NCBI RefSeq assembly: GCF_012911845.1
Contig: NZ_JAAXCU010000052.1
Location: 1-62,226, forward strand
Length of the DNA: 62,226 nucleotides
Source: Bacillus sp. RO2
GTDB lineage: Bacteria > Bacillota > Bacilli > Bacillales > Bacillaceae_I
Direction: 5' to 3'
This document shows, piece by piece, positions 1 through 7,622 of the stretch. The notes beneath the pieces were generated by a model. That model ran no database searches. It was not told the DNA's origin and saw nothing but the letters and a program-made list of their open reading frames with translations. Position 1 is the first letter of the stretch, and every line of letters begins with the position of its first letter. Both the position numbers and the translations under genes were made by a program.

Positions 1-71
1 CGGTAACTATATAAATCATCCAAGTAACGTCTTGCGGCAAGGAGTTTTTCCTCCTTGGTGAATATAGTCAT
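1..71 (-). CDS. IS3-family transposase OrfA, 5' end only (cut by window edge)
   Basis: The first 23 codons start at an ATG at 71 and run off the left edge. The peptide (MTIFTKEEKLLAARRYL...) resembles the N-terminus of IS3/IS150-group OrfA, the helix-turn-helix protein that binds transposon ends; that similarity is from memory. A good ribosome binding site (AGGAGG on the minus strand, 82-87) lies about 9 nt upstream. The element end is probably near 121, where the sequence reads GGGGTGCA. A 9-bp inverted repeat (85-93 with 107-115) lies between that end and the start codon. The rest of the transposase is outside the window, so completeness is unknown. Confidence 0.55.
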   Translation of the reverse strand, partial: MTIFTKEEKLLAARRYLDDLYSY

Positions 72-84
72 TTGGACTACACCT

Positions 85-121
85 CCTATTGTTAGATGGT
101 GTGTCCAACAATAGGGGTGCA
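85..121 (-). mobile_element. Probable IS3-type element end with hairpin
   Basis: This is the likely terminal part of the insertion sequence whose orfA starts at 71. It contains a perfect 9-bp inverted repeat (CCTATTGTT at 85-93, AACAATAGG at 107-115), and the flanking repeat sequence is interrupted next to it. The exact boundary and any target duplication cannot be fixed because the other end lies outside the window. Confidence 0.4.
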
Positions 122-127
122 GAGTAC

Positions 128-194
128 GCCTGCGGGGTCTCCACCTAGCACTATCTCCCTCAGGAGTCTCCGCCTTTTGCTCCAATCAACAGCT
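128..194 (+). repeat. Family-A palindromic repeat, right half, truncated by the IS
   Basis: The 67 bp match the right half of the family-A repeats elsewhere in the window, from GCCTGCGGGGTCTCCACC to the terminal CAATCAACAGCT. The left half is missing and the IS3-like end begins a few bases away, so the repeat was probably broken by IS insertion. Confidence is high that it belongs to the family and moderate on the cause of truncation. Confidence 0.75.
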
Positions 195-280
195 ATAGAT
201 TGCTATGACGAAACGTTACTGCTTTTTGAGTTTACTCAGGTACATAGTCTTCATAAACCTTTAGGTAAATGCAGTAGCCA

Positions 281-408
281 AGTTGATTGTAGTGGAAGGC
301 GCGTAGACGCCCGCGGGAGGAAGGGACAGGTGAGACCCCTCAACGGAGTGAGGAGGCTCACGGACCGCCCGCAGGCAAGCGAAGAGCCTGGAACGGAAAT
401 CAACAGTT
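281..408 (-). repeat. Family-C palindromic repeat
   Basis: A GC-rich ~128-bp palindromic element bounded by AGTTGATT and AATCAACAGT. It shares the core (GAGACCCC...GAGGAGGCTC) with families A and B but has different arms (AGTGGAAGGCGCGTAGAC on one side, CCTGGAACGG on the other). The outer part of the element at 62043 has the same arm. It lies just beyond the dapA terminator. There is no coding potential beyond chance ORFs. Confidence 0.8.
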
Positions 409-423
409 ATCAAAATTTTTCTC

Positions 424-462
424 AAAAAAAAACCAAAGCTTCCTATTAAGCCTTGGTTTTTT
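424..462 (-). terminator. Intrinsic terminator of the dapG-dapA transcript
   Basis: On the minus strand an interrupted stem (AACCAAGGCTT / AGCTTTGGTT) with loop AATAGG is followed by a run of nine T. It begins 7 nt after the dapA stop codon, a typical operon end. Confidence 0.85.
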
Positions 463-468
463 TGCATA

Positions 469-1341
469 TTAGATAGTTTCTATAAGTTTGGTTAACGTAT
501 TTCTTTCCTGTTCTGTTAACGGCACCAATGGAAGTCTGACACCGCCGACATCCATTCCTTTTAATTGAAGGGCTGTTTTTACAGGGGAAGGGCTTGGTGC
601 ACTGAATAATCCCTTCATGACAGGTAACAACGTTTGATGCTGTTTCGCAGCACTCGCAAGTTCTCCTGCCTCAAAAGAACGAATCATCTCTTGCATTTCA
701 TTTCCTAACACATGTGACGCTACAGATACTACACCATTTCCTCCGATCGAAAGCACCGGCAATGTTAAGCCGTCATCACCACTGTACAGGACAAATTCAT
801 CCGGTGTATTTGCAATGATTTCCGTCATAGCATCTAGATTTCCGCTTGCTTCTTTAACAGCAACGATGTTATCAATCTCAGAAAGGCGAACAATCGTTTC
901 AACCGACATATTAACAACTGACCTACCAGGTATATTGTATAACATCACAGGCAGTGAAGTTTCAGATGCTATGGTACTAAAATGTTGATATAGCCCTTCT
1001 TGACTTGGCTTATTGTAGTATGGTGCTACTAACATGATGGCATCAACACCTGCTGCCTCCGCTTTTTTGGTAAGGTCAATGGATGCTCTGGTGTTATTGC
1101 TTCCCGTGCCTGCAATTACTGGGATTCTACCGTCGACAACCTTTACAACATGAGCGAAAAGGGCAAGCTTTTCTTCTGTTGATAGTGTAGGAGATTCTCC
1201 TGTTGTTCCGGCAACAACAACGGAATCCGTACCGTTTTTTATAAGATAGTTGATCAATTGTGTTGTTTTCTCGAAATCTATGTTTCCTTTATTATCAAAT
1301 GGAGTCACCATAGCTGTTGAAACTTTACCAAAGTTAATCAT
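469..1341 (-). CDS. dapA: 4-hydroxy-tetrahydrodipicolinate synthase
   Basis: Condenses pyruvate with aspartate semialdehyde, the first committed step of the lysine/diaminopimelate branch and the source of dihydrodipicolinate for spores. The 290 residues match the family length. Visible catalytic elements are the Schiff-base lysine in VKEASGN (K163), Tyr135 in MLYNIPGR, and the Thr-Thr of AGTTGES (46-47). The ATG at 1341 overlaps the dapG stop by 8 nt, implying translational coupling, and a terminator follows. It is a class I aldolase-fold cytosolic enzyme. In Bacillus this gene sits in the asd-dapG-dapA group, as here. Confidence 0.96.
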   Translation of the reverse strand: MINFGKVSTAMVTPFDNKGNIDFEKTTQLINYLIKNGTDSVVVAGTTGESPTLSTEEKLALFAHVVKVVDGRIPVIAGTGSNNTRASIDLTKKAEAAGVDAIMLVAPYYNKPSQEGLYQHFSTIASETSLPVMLYNIPGRSVVNMSVETIVRLSEIDNIVAVKEASGNLDAMTEIIANTPDEFVLYSGDDGLTLPVLSIGGNGVVSVASHVLGNEMQEMIRSFEAGELASAAKQHQTLLPVMKGLFSAPSPSPVKTALQLKGMDVGGVRLPLVPLTEQERNTLTKLIETI

Positions 1342-2605
1342 GAACTGTTTTCTCTCCTTCTTCAGCGGTTGGATGTATAATCGTTATTTGTTTTCTTGCT
1401 AAATTGAAAGCCTTGTGTAAAGCATTCACCGCTTTAATCATATCTTCTTGTTTTACAAGTACCCAGATTGTGGTATGGCTATCTGCGGATTGAAGAATTT
1501 GTATCCCGAGTTCCGAGAGTGCTGTTACTATTTTCGACGTTACCCCTGGTACACCTGTCATCCCCGCTCCAACTGTTGCAACTTTTGCACAGTGGCGATT
1601 TACTTTTGGTTCATACCCCAATTTCTGCAGTACATTTATCGCTTTTTCACTCATTTCATCAGTAACGGTATAAACCACACTAGTAGGTGAGATATTGAAA
1701 AAGTCGACGCTAATTTGTTCATTGGCCATTGCGCGAAAGACTTCGGTTTGAATGCCATAATTGCCCTCTTTTGCAAAGACCTTTATTTGTGTGACATTAG
1801 GTACATGGGCTATTCCCGTGATTAAGCGGTCCTTTACATCTGCACCTTTTCCCATTCTATCTAGCGAGGTCACTAATGTACCAGTTGAGTTGGAATAAGT
1901 AGACCTTATACGAATTGGAATCTTTGCTTGCATTGCAATTTCCACGGCACGCGGATGAATCACTTTAGCCCCTTGGTATGCCATGTTACATATTTCGTTA
2001 TAGGTGACAACAGGTAATGGAGAAGCATCTTTTACAATGCGCGGATCTGCTGTCATGACCCCTTCCACATCTGTAAAAATATCAATCCATTCTGCATGAA
2101 GGGCTGCACCTAATGCGGCAGCTGAAGTATCACTTCCTCCACGCCCAATGGTGGAAATATCTCCGTTCTTCGTTTCCCCTTGGAATCCTGCCACAACTAC
2201 CACTTGGTGCAATTCTAGCATTTCAAGAAGTCTCTCACATTTCATTTCAATGATACGGGCATTTGTGTGGTCGTTATTGGTTCGAAACCCAGCCTGTGGA
2301 CCGTTTAATGCAGTTGCAGAAATTCCTTCCTTTTGCAACAGGCTACTGAATACAATGGAAGAGATAATTTCTCCACAAGATAATAGCATATCTATTTCAC
2401 GCTTTGACACGTTGTTCTTACCTGGTTCCACAAGGTTTAAAAGGGTGTCAGTTGCGTAGGGCTCCCCTTTTCTTCCCATGGCGGATACGACGACGACCAC
2501 TTTGTATCCATCGTTCACTGCCTTTTTTATATGGTTGACTGCAGCATGTCTACTGGCTTCATCCCTTACTGACGTTCCACCAAACTTTTGAACTATTATT
2601 TTCAT
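1334..2605 (-). CDS. dapG: Aspartate kinase I (diaminopimelate-sensitive type)
   Basis: Phosphorylates aspartate at the start of the aspartate-family pathway. The N-terminus MKIIVQKFGGTS carries the kinase motif KFGGTS, followed by the amino-acid kinase domain and two C-terminal ACT domains (from about residue 265). The 423 residues and position before dapA identify the DapG isozyme, known in B. subtilis to be inhibited by meso-diaminopimelate. I chose the ATG at 2605 because GAGGTG lies 6 nt upstream; an in-frame ATG 15 nt earlier falls within the ribosome binding site. The gene is separated from asd by 165 bp containing a terminator-like hairpin, so it may have its own promoter. Confidence 0.95.
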   Translation of the reverse strand: MKIIVQKFGGTSVRDEASRHAAVNHIKKAVNDGYKVVVVVSAMGRKGEPYATDTLLNLVEPGKNNVSKREIDMLLSCGEIISSIVFSSLLQKEGISATALNGPQAGFRTNNDHTNARIIEMKCERLLEMLELHQVVVVAGFQGETKNGDISTIGRGGSDTSAAALGAALHAEWIDIFTDVEGVMTADPRIVKDASPLPVVTYNEICNMAYQGAKVIHPRAVEIAMQAKIPIRIRSTYSNSTGTLVTSLDRMGKGADVKDRLITGIAHVPNVTQIKVFAKEGNYGIQTEVFRAMANEQISVDFFNISPTSVVYTVTDEMSEKAINVLQKLGYEPKVNRHCAKVATVGAGMTGVPGVTSKIVTALSELGIQILQSADSHTTIWVLVKQEDMIKAVNALHKAFNLARKQITIIHPTAEEGEKTVHD

Positions 2606-2740
2606 ATATTGACACCTCATCGCGGTTTTGAAACATCCTTAATACATACGAAAGATGTGATGAAAATAGTACCTTCCAAGAAGGCGCACACTGTTCAAGA
2701 ATAGCGATGGGTGGAAACCGGACTTTCTTCCGAAAAGAAA

Positions 2741-2765
2741 AGGTCTCTTAAAGACCTTTTCTTTA
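2741..2765 (-). terminator. Terminator-like hairpin between asd and dapG
   Basis: On the minus strand AAAAGGTCTTTAAGAGACCTTTTCTTTTC forms a nearly perfect stem with a short T-rich tail, starting 6 nt after the asd stop. The stem is A/T-flanked on both sides, so it could act on both strands. It suggests that asd mRNA ends here or that read-through is partial. Confidence 0.6.
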
Positions 2766-2770
2766 TCTTG

Positions 2771-3814
2771 TTATTGTTTGATTACGCCGAGTTTCACTAA
2801 GCTCTCTGCTATTTGTACGGAATTCCAAGCTGCACCTTTTAACAAGTTGTCAGATACAATCCATAAATGGAAGCCTTTTTTGTTATCTAAGTCCTTCCTG
2901 ATTCGTCCGACAAACACGTCGTTAGAACCTACACAATCAGCAGGCATCGGGTAAACTTGTTCTGCAGGATTGTCTTGCAGTACAACGCCAGGAGCTTTTT
3001 CAAGCAACGCCTTTAAGTCTTGAACAGTCACATTTTCGTCTTCTACTTCAATATATACAGACTCAGAATGTCCTGTTACAACCGGAAGACGTACACAAGT
3101 AGCTGCAACCTGTAAGTTTTGGTCGTGCATAATTTTTTTCGTTTCGTTTATCATTTTTAATTCTTCAAAAGTAAAACCATTCTCTTCAAACTTATCAATC
3201 TGTGGAATGGCATTGAACGCGATTTGATAATGTTTCTTGTCACCTTTTACAGGTAGAATGCTTGGTGTGAATGCTTCATTATTTAAAATGGCCTGAGATT
3301 GGGATTCAAGTTCTTCAATTGCCGCCGCACCTGCTCCCGATACTGCTTGATAAGTGCTGACAATAACCTTAGTTAGACCAAATGACTTCCTGATTGGCTC
3401 TAGTGCAACCACCATTTGAATAGTAGAGCAATTTGGGTTGGCAATGATTCCATTATGGGATTTGATGTCTTCTTCATTTACTTCTGGAACTACTAATGGT
3501 ACATTCGGATCCATACGGAAGAAACTAGTGTTATCAACCACTATTGCTCCACGCTTCGCCGCTTCAGGCGCAAGCTCCTTGGAAACACTTCCTCCTGCAC
3601 TGAACAATGCTATATGAACACCCTCAAATTTATCAGGTGTCGCAACTTCAATTGTCACTTCTTCCCCTTTAAATAGTACTTTTTTACCTGCAGAGCGCTC
3701 CGAAGATAATAGCGTAAGCTTCTTAACCGGGAAATTTCTCTCTTCTAATGTATGAAGCATTTGCTGTCCTACTGCTCCTGTTGCGCCTACAACTGCTACA
3801 TGTAAACCACTCAT
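2771..3814 (-). CDS. asd: Aspartate-semialdehyde dehydrogenase
   Basis: NADPH-dependent reduction of aspartyl phosphate to aspartate semialdehyde, the branch point to lysine/DAP/dipicolinate and to homoserine. The 347 residues open with the Rossmann motif [12 protein letters not shown] (8-19). The catalytic cysteine is C129 in NPNCSTIQM, and a VTGHSES segment carries the active-site histidine region. The ATG at 3814 has GGAGAGGTG upstream. It follows the dpaB terminator and precedes dapG, the order known in Bacillus; product and neighbours form one pathway. Confidence 0.96.
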   Translation of the reverse strand: MSGLHVAVVGATGAVGQQMLHTLEERNFPVKKLTLLSSERSAGKKVLFKGEEVTIEVATPDKFEGVHIALFSAGGSVSKELAPEAAKRGAIVVDNTSFFRMDPNVPLVVPEVNEEDIKSHNGIIANPNCSTIQMVVALEPIRKSFGLTKVIVSTYQAVSGAGAAAIEELESQSQAILNNEAFTPSILPVKGDKKHYQIAFNAIPQIDKFEENGFTFEELKMINETKKIMHDQNLQVAATCVRLPVVTGHSESVYIEVEDENVTVQDLKALLEKAPGVVLQDNPAEQVYPMPADCVGSNDVFVGRIRKDLDNKKGFHLWIVSDNLLKGAAWNSVQIAESLVKLGVIKQ

Positions 3815-3920
3815 CTATTAAGCACCTCTCCATTTTAAAAATAGCTCTATTAATATTTCACTGAGCTTTCAGAATAAATATTCATATATAGTTTCTAATT
3901 TTATCATATTACTGAAATAA

Positions 3921-3954
3921 AGAAGAGAAGAAATTCTTACTTTTCTTCTCTTCT
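3921..3954 (-). terminator. Intrinsic terminator after dpaB
   Basis: The stem AGAAGAGAAGAAA / TTTCTTCTCTTCT on the minus strand is followed by TTATTTC, 13 nt after the dpaB stop. It separates the sporulation genes dpaAB from the vegetative asd gene. Confidence 0.75.
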
Positions 3955-3966
3955 GAACAAATTTTA

Positions 3967-4566
3967 TTATAAATCGTCTTTATACCTTTCCACGATGACT
4001 GGTTGTATTTGTTTATGCTCTAATGCATGCTCTACTGTTGGCATGAGCATGCTCATTCTTGCAACCATGGAATTTGGTTTTTTGTCCGGCGCATCTTGCC
4101 CATAAGGAATAAAGTATATATTTTTGGTAGCCATTAATCTCATCAAATTTAATCCGTTTAATCCAAGGGCATCATTGGTTGATATCCCTAAGACTACAGG
4201 GTTATGATTCCGCAGTGTTGCCTTTGCAGCCATTAGTACAGGTGAATCTGTTAGCGCATTAGCCAATTTACTCATTGAGTTCCCGGTTAAAGGGGCAATG
4301 ATCATACAATCCAATGGAATCTTCGGTCCAAGCGGTTCTGCTTTTACAATGGAATCTATCACTTTAAATCCTGTCATGTCTTCAATCAATTTAATCCAAT
4401 CTTCCCCTTGACCGAATCTTGTGTTTGTATGTTGAACGGTCGAAGTAACTACTGGCCTCACTTCAGCACCAGCATCAAGTAGTTTTTGTATTTCCGGTAT
4501 AACTGCATCATACGTACAATGAGACCCCGTTAAACCAAAACCTAGCCGTTTTCCTTTTAATTGCAT
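3967..4566 (-). CDS. dpaB: Dipicolinate synthase subunit B
   Basis: The flavoprotein-like subunit of dipicolinic acid synthase, which oxidises dihydrodipicolinate in the mother cell to make the calcium-chelated core component of spores. It has 199 residues, near the B. subtilis SpoVFB length, with conserved GFGLTGSHCTY near the N-terminus, PLDCMIIAPLTGNSMSKLAN in the middle (flavoprotein/decarboxylase fold) and STNDALGLNG. It starts at ATG 4566, two bases after the dpaA stop, so the two are co-transcribed. A terminator follows. Confidence 0.95.
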   Translation of the reverse strand: MQLKGKRLGFGLTGSHCTYDAVIPEIQKLLDAGAEVRPVVTSTVQHTNTRFGQGEDWIKLIEDMTGFKVIDSIVKAEPLGPKIPLDCMIIAPLTGNSMSKLANALTDSPVLMAAKATLRNHNPVVLGISTNDALGLNGLNLMRLMATKNIYFIPYGQDAPDKKPNSMVARMSMLMPTVEHALEHKQIQPVIVERYKDDL

Positions 4567-4568
4567 GG

Positions 4569-5465
4569 TTAATTCCCCTTTCTCCCTTCCATTTCTTCTT
4601 TAAGTAATTGTGACAAAACATTCGCCACGATCTGCCCCGCAGTTTTCGGAGCAACAATTCCTGGAAGACCTGGAGCTAATAATGCTTTAATTCCTCTTTT
4701 TTCTGCATACCGGAAATCAGTACCTCCTGGTTTGGATGCCAAATCGATAATGAGAGTATGAGCAGGCATTTTAGAGATTACATCCGATGTAACGATTTGG
4801 TGTGGAATAGTATTTATACAGACATCGACATCTGTGACATTCTCAGCCAAGTCGTTTAGATAAAAAGGAGTCACGCCCATCTCAAATATACGGGCAATAT
4901 GTTCTGACTTTCTAGCGCCTACACGTACATTGGCACCGAGTGCGGCAAAGGTTCGTGCTACACTCATTCCTACTCTCCCTAATCCCAGCACCGCTACATT
5001 GGAGTTATGGATCGTAATATCTGTATGTTGAATCACCATCATGATGGTACCTTCCACAGTCGGAATCGCATTATAGATGGCAACATCATCACGATCAAAC
5101 AATTGAACCAACTTCCTATTTGTACTTGCAACCAGTTGATTCAAATACGGATTGGTGATTCCTGAATAAATGGTACAGTGATCAGGTGTATTTTTGACTA
5201 TTTCCTCCGTCAGCACAATTTTTTCGTTTGAGAAAATTGTATCAACCTGCCCCTCTAAATTTGTGCCGGGTACAGGAAGGATAATGGCATTGACAGTCGA
5301 AAAATCTACTTCATTCATCTGCTCCTTTGAAGCACCAGTAAAGCCGTGATCTAATTGGTCAAATCCTACAAGCGAAAGCTTCGCGTCTAGCTCAATAAGC
5401 TTACGTATCACTTCCAGCTGCCTTGCATCACCGCCAATGACAGCTATGTGCAAACCGGTCAGCAT
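4569..5465 (-). CDS. dpaA: Dipicolinate synthase subunit A
   Basis: The NAD(P)-binding subunit of dipicolinate synthase (SpoVFA); with DpaB it makes dipicolinic acid late in sporulation. It has 298 residues. The N-terminal MLTGLHIAVIGGDARQL is diagnostic, and a second Rossmann motif, VLGLGRVGMSVARTFAALGA, sits around 160-180 as in D-isomer dehydrogenase-like folds. The C-terminal half has LAPGLPGIVAPKTAGQI. The ATG at 5465 has GAAGGTGA upstream. A sigma-K-like promoter lies about 65 nt upstream, and a 52-bp tandem array lies beyond that. Confidence 0.95.
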   Translation of the reverse strand: MLTGLHIAVIGGDARQLEVIRKLIELDAKLSLVGFDQLDHGFTGASKEQMNEVDFSTVNAIILPVPGTNLEGQVDTIFSNEKIVLTEEIVKNTPDHCTIYSGITNPYLNQLVASTNRKLVQLFDRDDVAIYNAIPTVEGTIMMVIQHTDITIHNSNVAVLGLGRVGMSVARTFAALGANVRVGARKSEHIARIFEMGVTPFYLNDLAENVTDVDVCINTIPHQIVTSDVISKMPAHTLIIDLASKPGGTDFRYAEKRGIKALLAPGLPGIVAPKTAGQIVANVLSQLLKEEMEGRKGN

Positions 5466-5530
5466 ATATCGTTCACCTTCTTCTACTTCGTGAAAGTTTG
5501 TAAATCTGGCTCAAGTTTTTCTTACTTCCA

Positions 5531-5560
5531 CATCTTATGTAACCTATGGAAAATCTGTGC
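5531..5560 (-). promoter_or_regulatory. Sigma-K-like promoter of dpaAB
   Basis: On the minus strand a -35 ACA within GCACAG is followed by 16 nt and a -10 CATAAGATG, close to the sigma-K consensus (AC, then CATANNNTA). It lies about 65 nt before the dpaA start. Sigma-K control of the dpaAB orthologue is established in B. subtilis; the assignment here is by motif only. Confidence 0.55.
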
Positions 5561-5664
5561 TTGAATCAAAGGAGAAAGGGAAGAGTTTGCTAGTGGGGGT
5601 TCTTTAGTGAGAAGTTTGAATGGAGGTTGTTGAACTATTGGCATGATTTATAATTTGGGTGCAG

Positions 5665-5985
5665 ATAGAACGCTTCTATACTACCGAAATCCATGTAAAC
5701 CCTGCCGTTCGGGCTTATAGAGGGCTTCTATACTACCAAAATCCACGTAAACCCTGCCGTTCGGGCTTATAGAACGCTTCTATACTACCGAAGCTCCTGA
5801 AATCCTTGCCGTTCGGGCTTATAGAACGCTTCTATATTACCGAAGCTCTTGAAATCCTTGCCGTTCGGGCTTATAGAGCGCTTCTATACTACCGAAGATC
5901 TTGAGCTCCTTATCTTTCGGGCATATAGAGCACTTCTATACTACCGAAAGCCGTGTGATACTTGCTTTCGGGGCTTATAGAACTC
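5665..5985. repeat. Six-unit tandem array, strict 52-bp period, two hairpins per unit
   Basis: Units begin at 5665, 5717, 5769, 5821, 5873 and 5925, with a partial unit at 5977; every step is exactly 52 bp. Each unit has a near-palindrome TATAGAACGCTTCTATA (7-bp arms, CGC loop) and a second inverted pair CCGAA ... TTCGG spaced by about 19 nt. In the last unit the second pair is CCGAAAGC ... GCTTTCGG, so the arms change together. The array fills the gap between the ymxH terminator and the dpaA promoter. No ORF fits it and no function is known to me. Confidence 0.9.
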
Positions 5986-6018
5986 TAAAAACAAAAAAGA
6001 CCCAGCTCGCGCCGAGTC
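5986..6018 (-). terminator. Intrinsic terminator after ymxH
   Basis: On the minus strand an 8-bp stem (GACTCGGC / GCTGGGTC, two wobble pairs) with a GCGA tetraloop is followed by TTTTTTGTTTTTAG. It starts 3 nt after the ymxH stop. Confidence 0.85.
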
Positions 6019-6021
6019 ATT

Positions 6022-6267
6022 TTACTCTTCCTCTTCAGGAATATCAATAATAATCATATCTGTACCAATCTTTTTAATGTGATTCCACGGTACACGAATA
6101 TCACTGCCTTCTTTCTTCAATCCAAACCATTTCAATGAAGGAATAATGAGAGAACGTATTTCACCGGTATTTTCGTTGATCTCAAGATCTGTATGACCGA
6201 GTATGCCTAGACGTTCTGCCCGTTTCACATCGACTATTTCCTTTCCGCTCATTTCACTTAACCTCAT
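6022..6267 (-). CDS. ymxH: YlmC/YmxH-family PRC-barrel protein
   Basis: A small protein of about 81 residues with a PRC-barrel-like pattern (MRLSEMSGKEIVDV ... ILGHTDLEINENTGEIRSLIIP). Its orthologue sits between mlpA and dpaA in B. subtilis, and the family is associated with sporulation, but its biochemical role is not known. I chose ATG 6267 because AGGAGGTG (6277-6284) lies 9 nt upstream; an in-frame GTG at 6279 falls inside that site. It is flanked by a terminator on each side, so it appears to be its own transcript. Confidence 0.85.
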   Translation of the reverse strand: MRLSEMSGKEIVDVKRAERLGILGHTDLEINENTGEIRSLIIPSLKWFGLKKEGSDIRVPWNHIKKIGTDMIIIDIPEEEE

Positions 6268-6308
6268 ATTAAAAAACACCTCCTATATTATCTATATTAG
6301 AAGACGTC

Positions 6309-6340
6309 CAAAAAAAAACCTGCCATTAGAAAATGGCAGG
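6309..6340 (-). terminator. Intrinsic terminator after mlpA
   Basis: A 9-bp perfect stem CCTGCCATT / AATGGCAGG with a TTCT loop, followed by nine T on the minus strand, 7 nt after the mlpA stop. Strong. Confidence 0.92.
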
Positions 6341-6347
6341 CATCATA

Positions 6348-7592
6348 TTATTTTTCTTGAATTGATTTAGGCATTTCCCCGCTAGGACTGATCAAAGCAA
6401 CCGAGTATTCATCTGTAAAAATCTTGGTTGCCAAGTTATTGACAGATTCCTCTGTAATACTATTGATTCTTTCTAATATATCATCAAGGGAGCGATGTCT
6501 TCCGAGGAGAAGCTCATTCTTTCCGTTTCTGCTCATCCGACTATTTGTTCTCTCAAGACTCAACATTAGACTGCCTTTAATTTGCTCTTTACTGTTAACC
6601 AGCTCTTTTTTTGTAATCCCGTCGCGTTTAAGCGTGTTAAGTGTTTGTTGTATGGTTTCAAACAACAGATCTAATTGGTTGCTGCCAGTACCACCATAAA
6701 TGGTAAGCATTCCGTTGTCTTGGAAGGTGGAGTGGTAGGAATAGACGGAATATGCAAGTCCGCGTTCCTCCCTTACATCCTGGAAAAGACGACTGCTCAT
6801 ACTGCCTCCAAGGACATTGTTCAATACAATCAAATTGTAAATATCTTTATCCCCAATTTGAAGCCCGTCGTAACCGATACAGAGATGAGCCTGTTCAGTC
6901 GTTTTCTTTTTTGCGATTCGTCCGGTTTCAAAGGAAGGTTTTACATACTCACGCTTAGAGTGACCAGTTTCATAACTTCCAAATAGGTTTTCAATCTCTT
7001 TGACAAAAGACTCATCAATATTACCAGCTACTGAAATGACCACATTGTCTGGAGTATAGGTTTCCTTCATATATTCACGCAATGTATCGCCGTTAAAGGC
7101 AGATAACGTTTCTTCCGTTCCTAATATAGGATAACCTAAAGGATGATTTCCGTAGGATGCCCTTGCCAATACGTCATGAACGATATCATCTGGTGCATCT
7201 TCATACATTTTGATTTCTTCGTACACAACATTTTTTTCTTTTTTCAATTCTTCTTCATCAAAGATTGAATGGAAAAACATATCTGCTAAAACGCCAAGTG
7301 CATAGGAAGAATGTTCATCCATTACTTTTGCATAATAACATGTGTATTCCTTTGAAGTGAATGCATTAACCTGCCCTCCGATTGAATCGAAAGCCTCAGC
7401 AATTTCACGGGCATTTTTTGTTTCTGTTCCTTTAAAAAACATATGCTCAAGGAAATGCGATACACCATTGTTAACGTTATCTTCATTCCGTGAACCTGTA
7501 CCAATCCATACGCCAATCGCAACCGAGCGGACATGTGGAATATTTTCTAAAACGATTCTAACTCCGTTTGAACATGTATGTTTAGTAAGCAA
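6348..7592 (-). CDS. mlpA: M16-family zinc metallopeptidase
   Basis: A pitrilysin/processing-peptidase-like enzyme of 414 residues. The inverted zinc motif HFLEH is at 46-50, and the downstream glutamate region is KKEKNVVYEEIKMYED. In B. subtilis the gene next to ymxH (mlpA/ymxG) encodes this single-subunit M16 protein, reported to affect extracellular protease levels; its substrate is not clear. Translation starts at TTG 7592 with a strong GAATAGGAGGAT site. It lies 30 nt after ylxY and is probably co-transcribed with it, ending at the terminator at 6309-6340. Confidence 0.93.
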   Translation of the reverse strand: MLTKHTCSNGVRIVLENIPHVRSVAIGVWIGTGSRNEDNVNNGVSHFLEHMFFKGTETKNAREIAEAFDSIGGQVNAFTSKEYTCYYAKVMDEHSSYALGVLADMFFHSIFDEEELKKEKNVVYEEIKMYEDAPDDIVHDVLARASYGNHPLGYPILGTEETLSAFNGDTLREYMKETYTPDNVVISVAGNIDESFVKEIENLFGSYETGHSKREYVKPSFETGRIAKKKTTEQAHLCIGYDGLQIGDKDIYNLIVLNNVLGGSMSSRLFQDVREERGLAYSVYSYHSTFQDNGMLTIYGGTGSNQLDLLFETIQQTLNTLKRDGITKKELVNSKEQIKGSLMLSLERTNSRMSRNGKNELLLGRHRSLDDILERINSITEESVNNLATKIFTDEYSVALISPSGEMPKSIQEK

Positions 7593-7622
7593 CGATAATC
7601 CTCCTATTCAAGTTTGCCAAAT

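Noticed and set aside
5665-5985. CRISPR array
   Set aside because: The units adjoin with no unique spacers, each unit is internally palindromic and varies gradually, and no cas genes are near.
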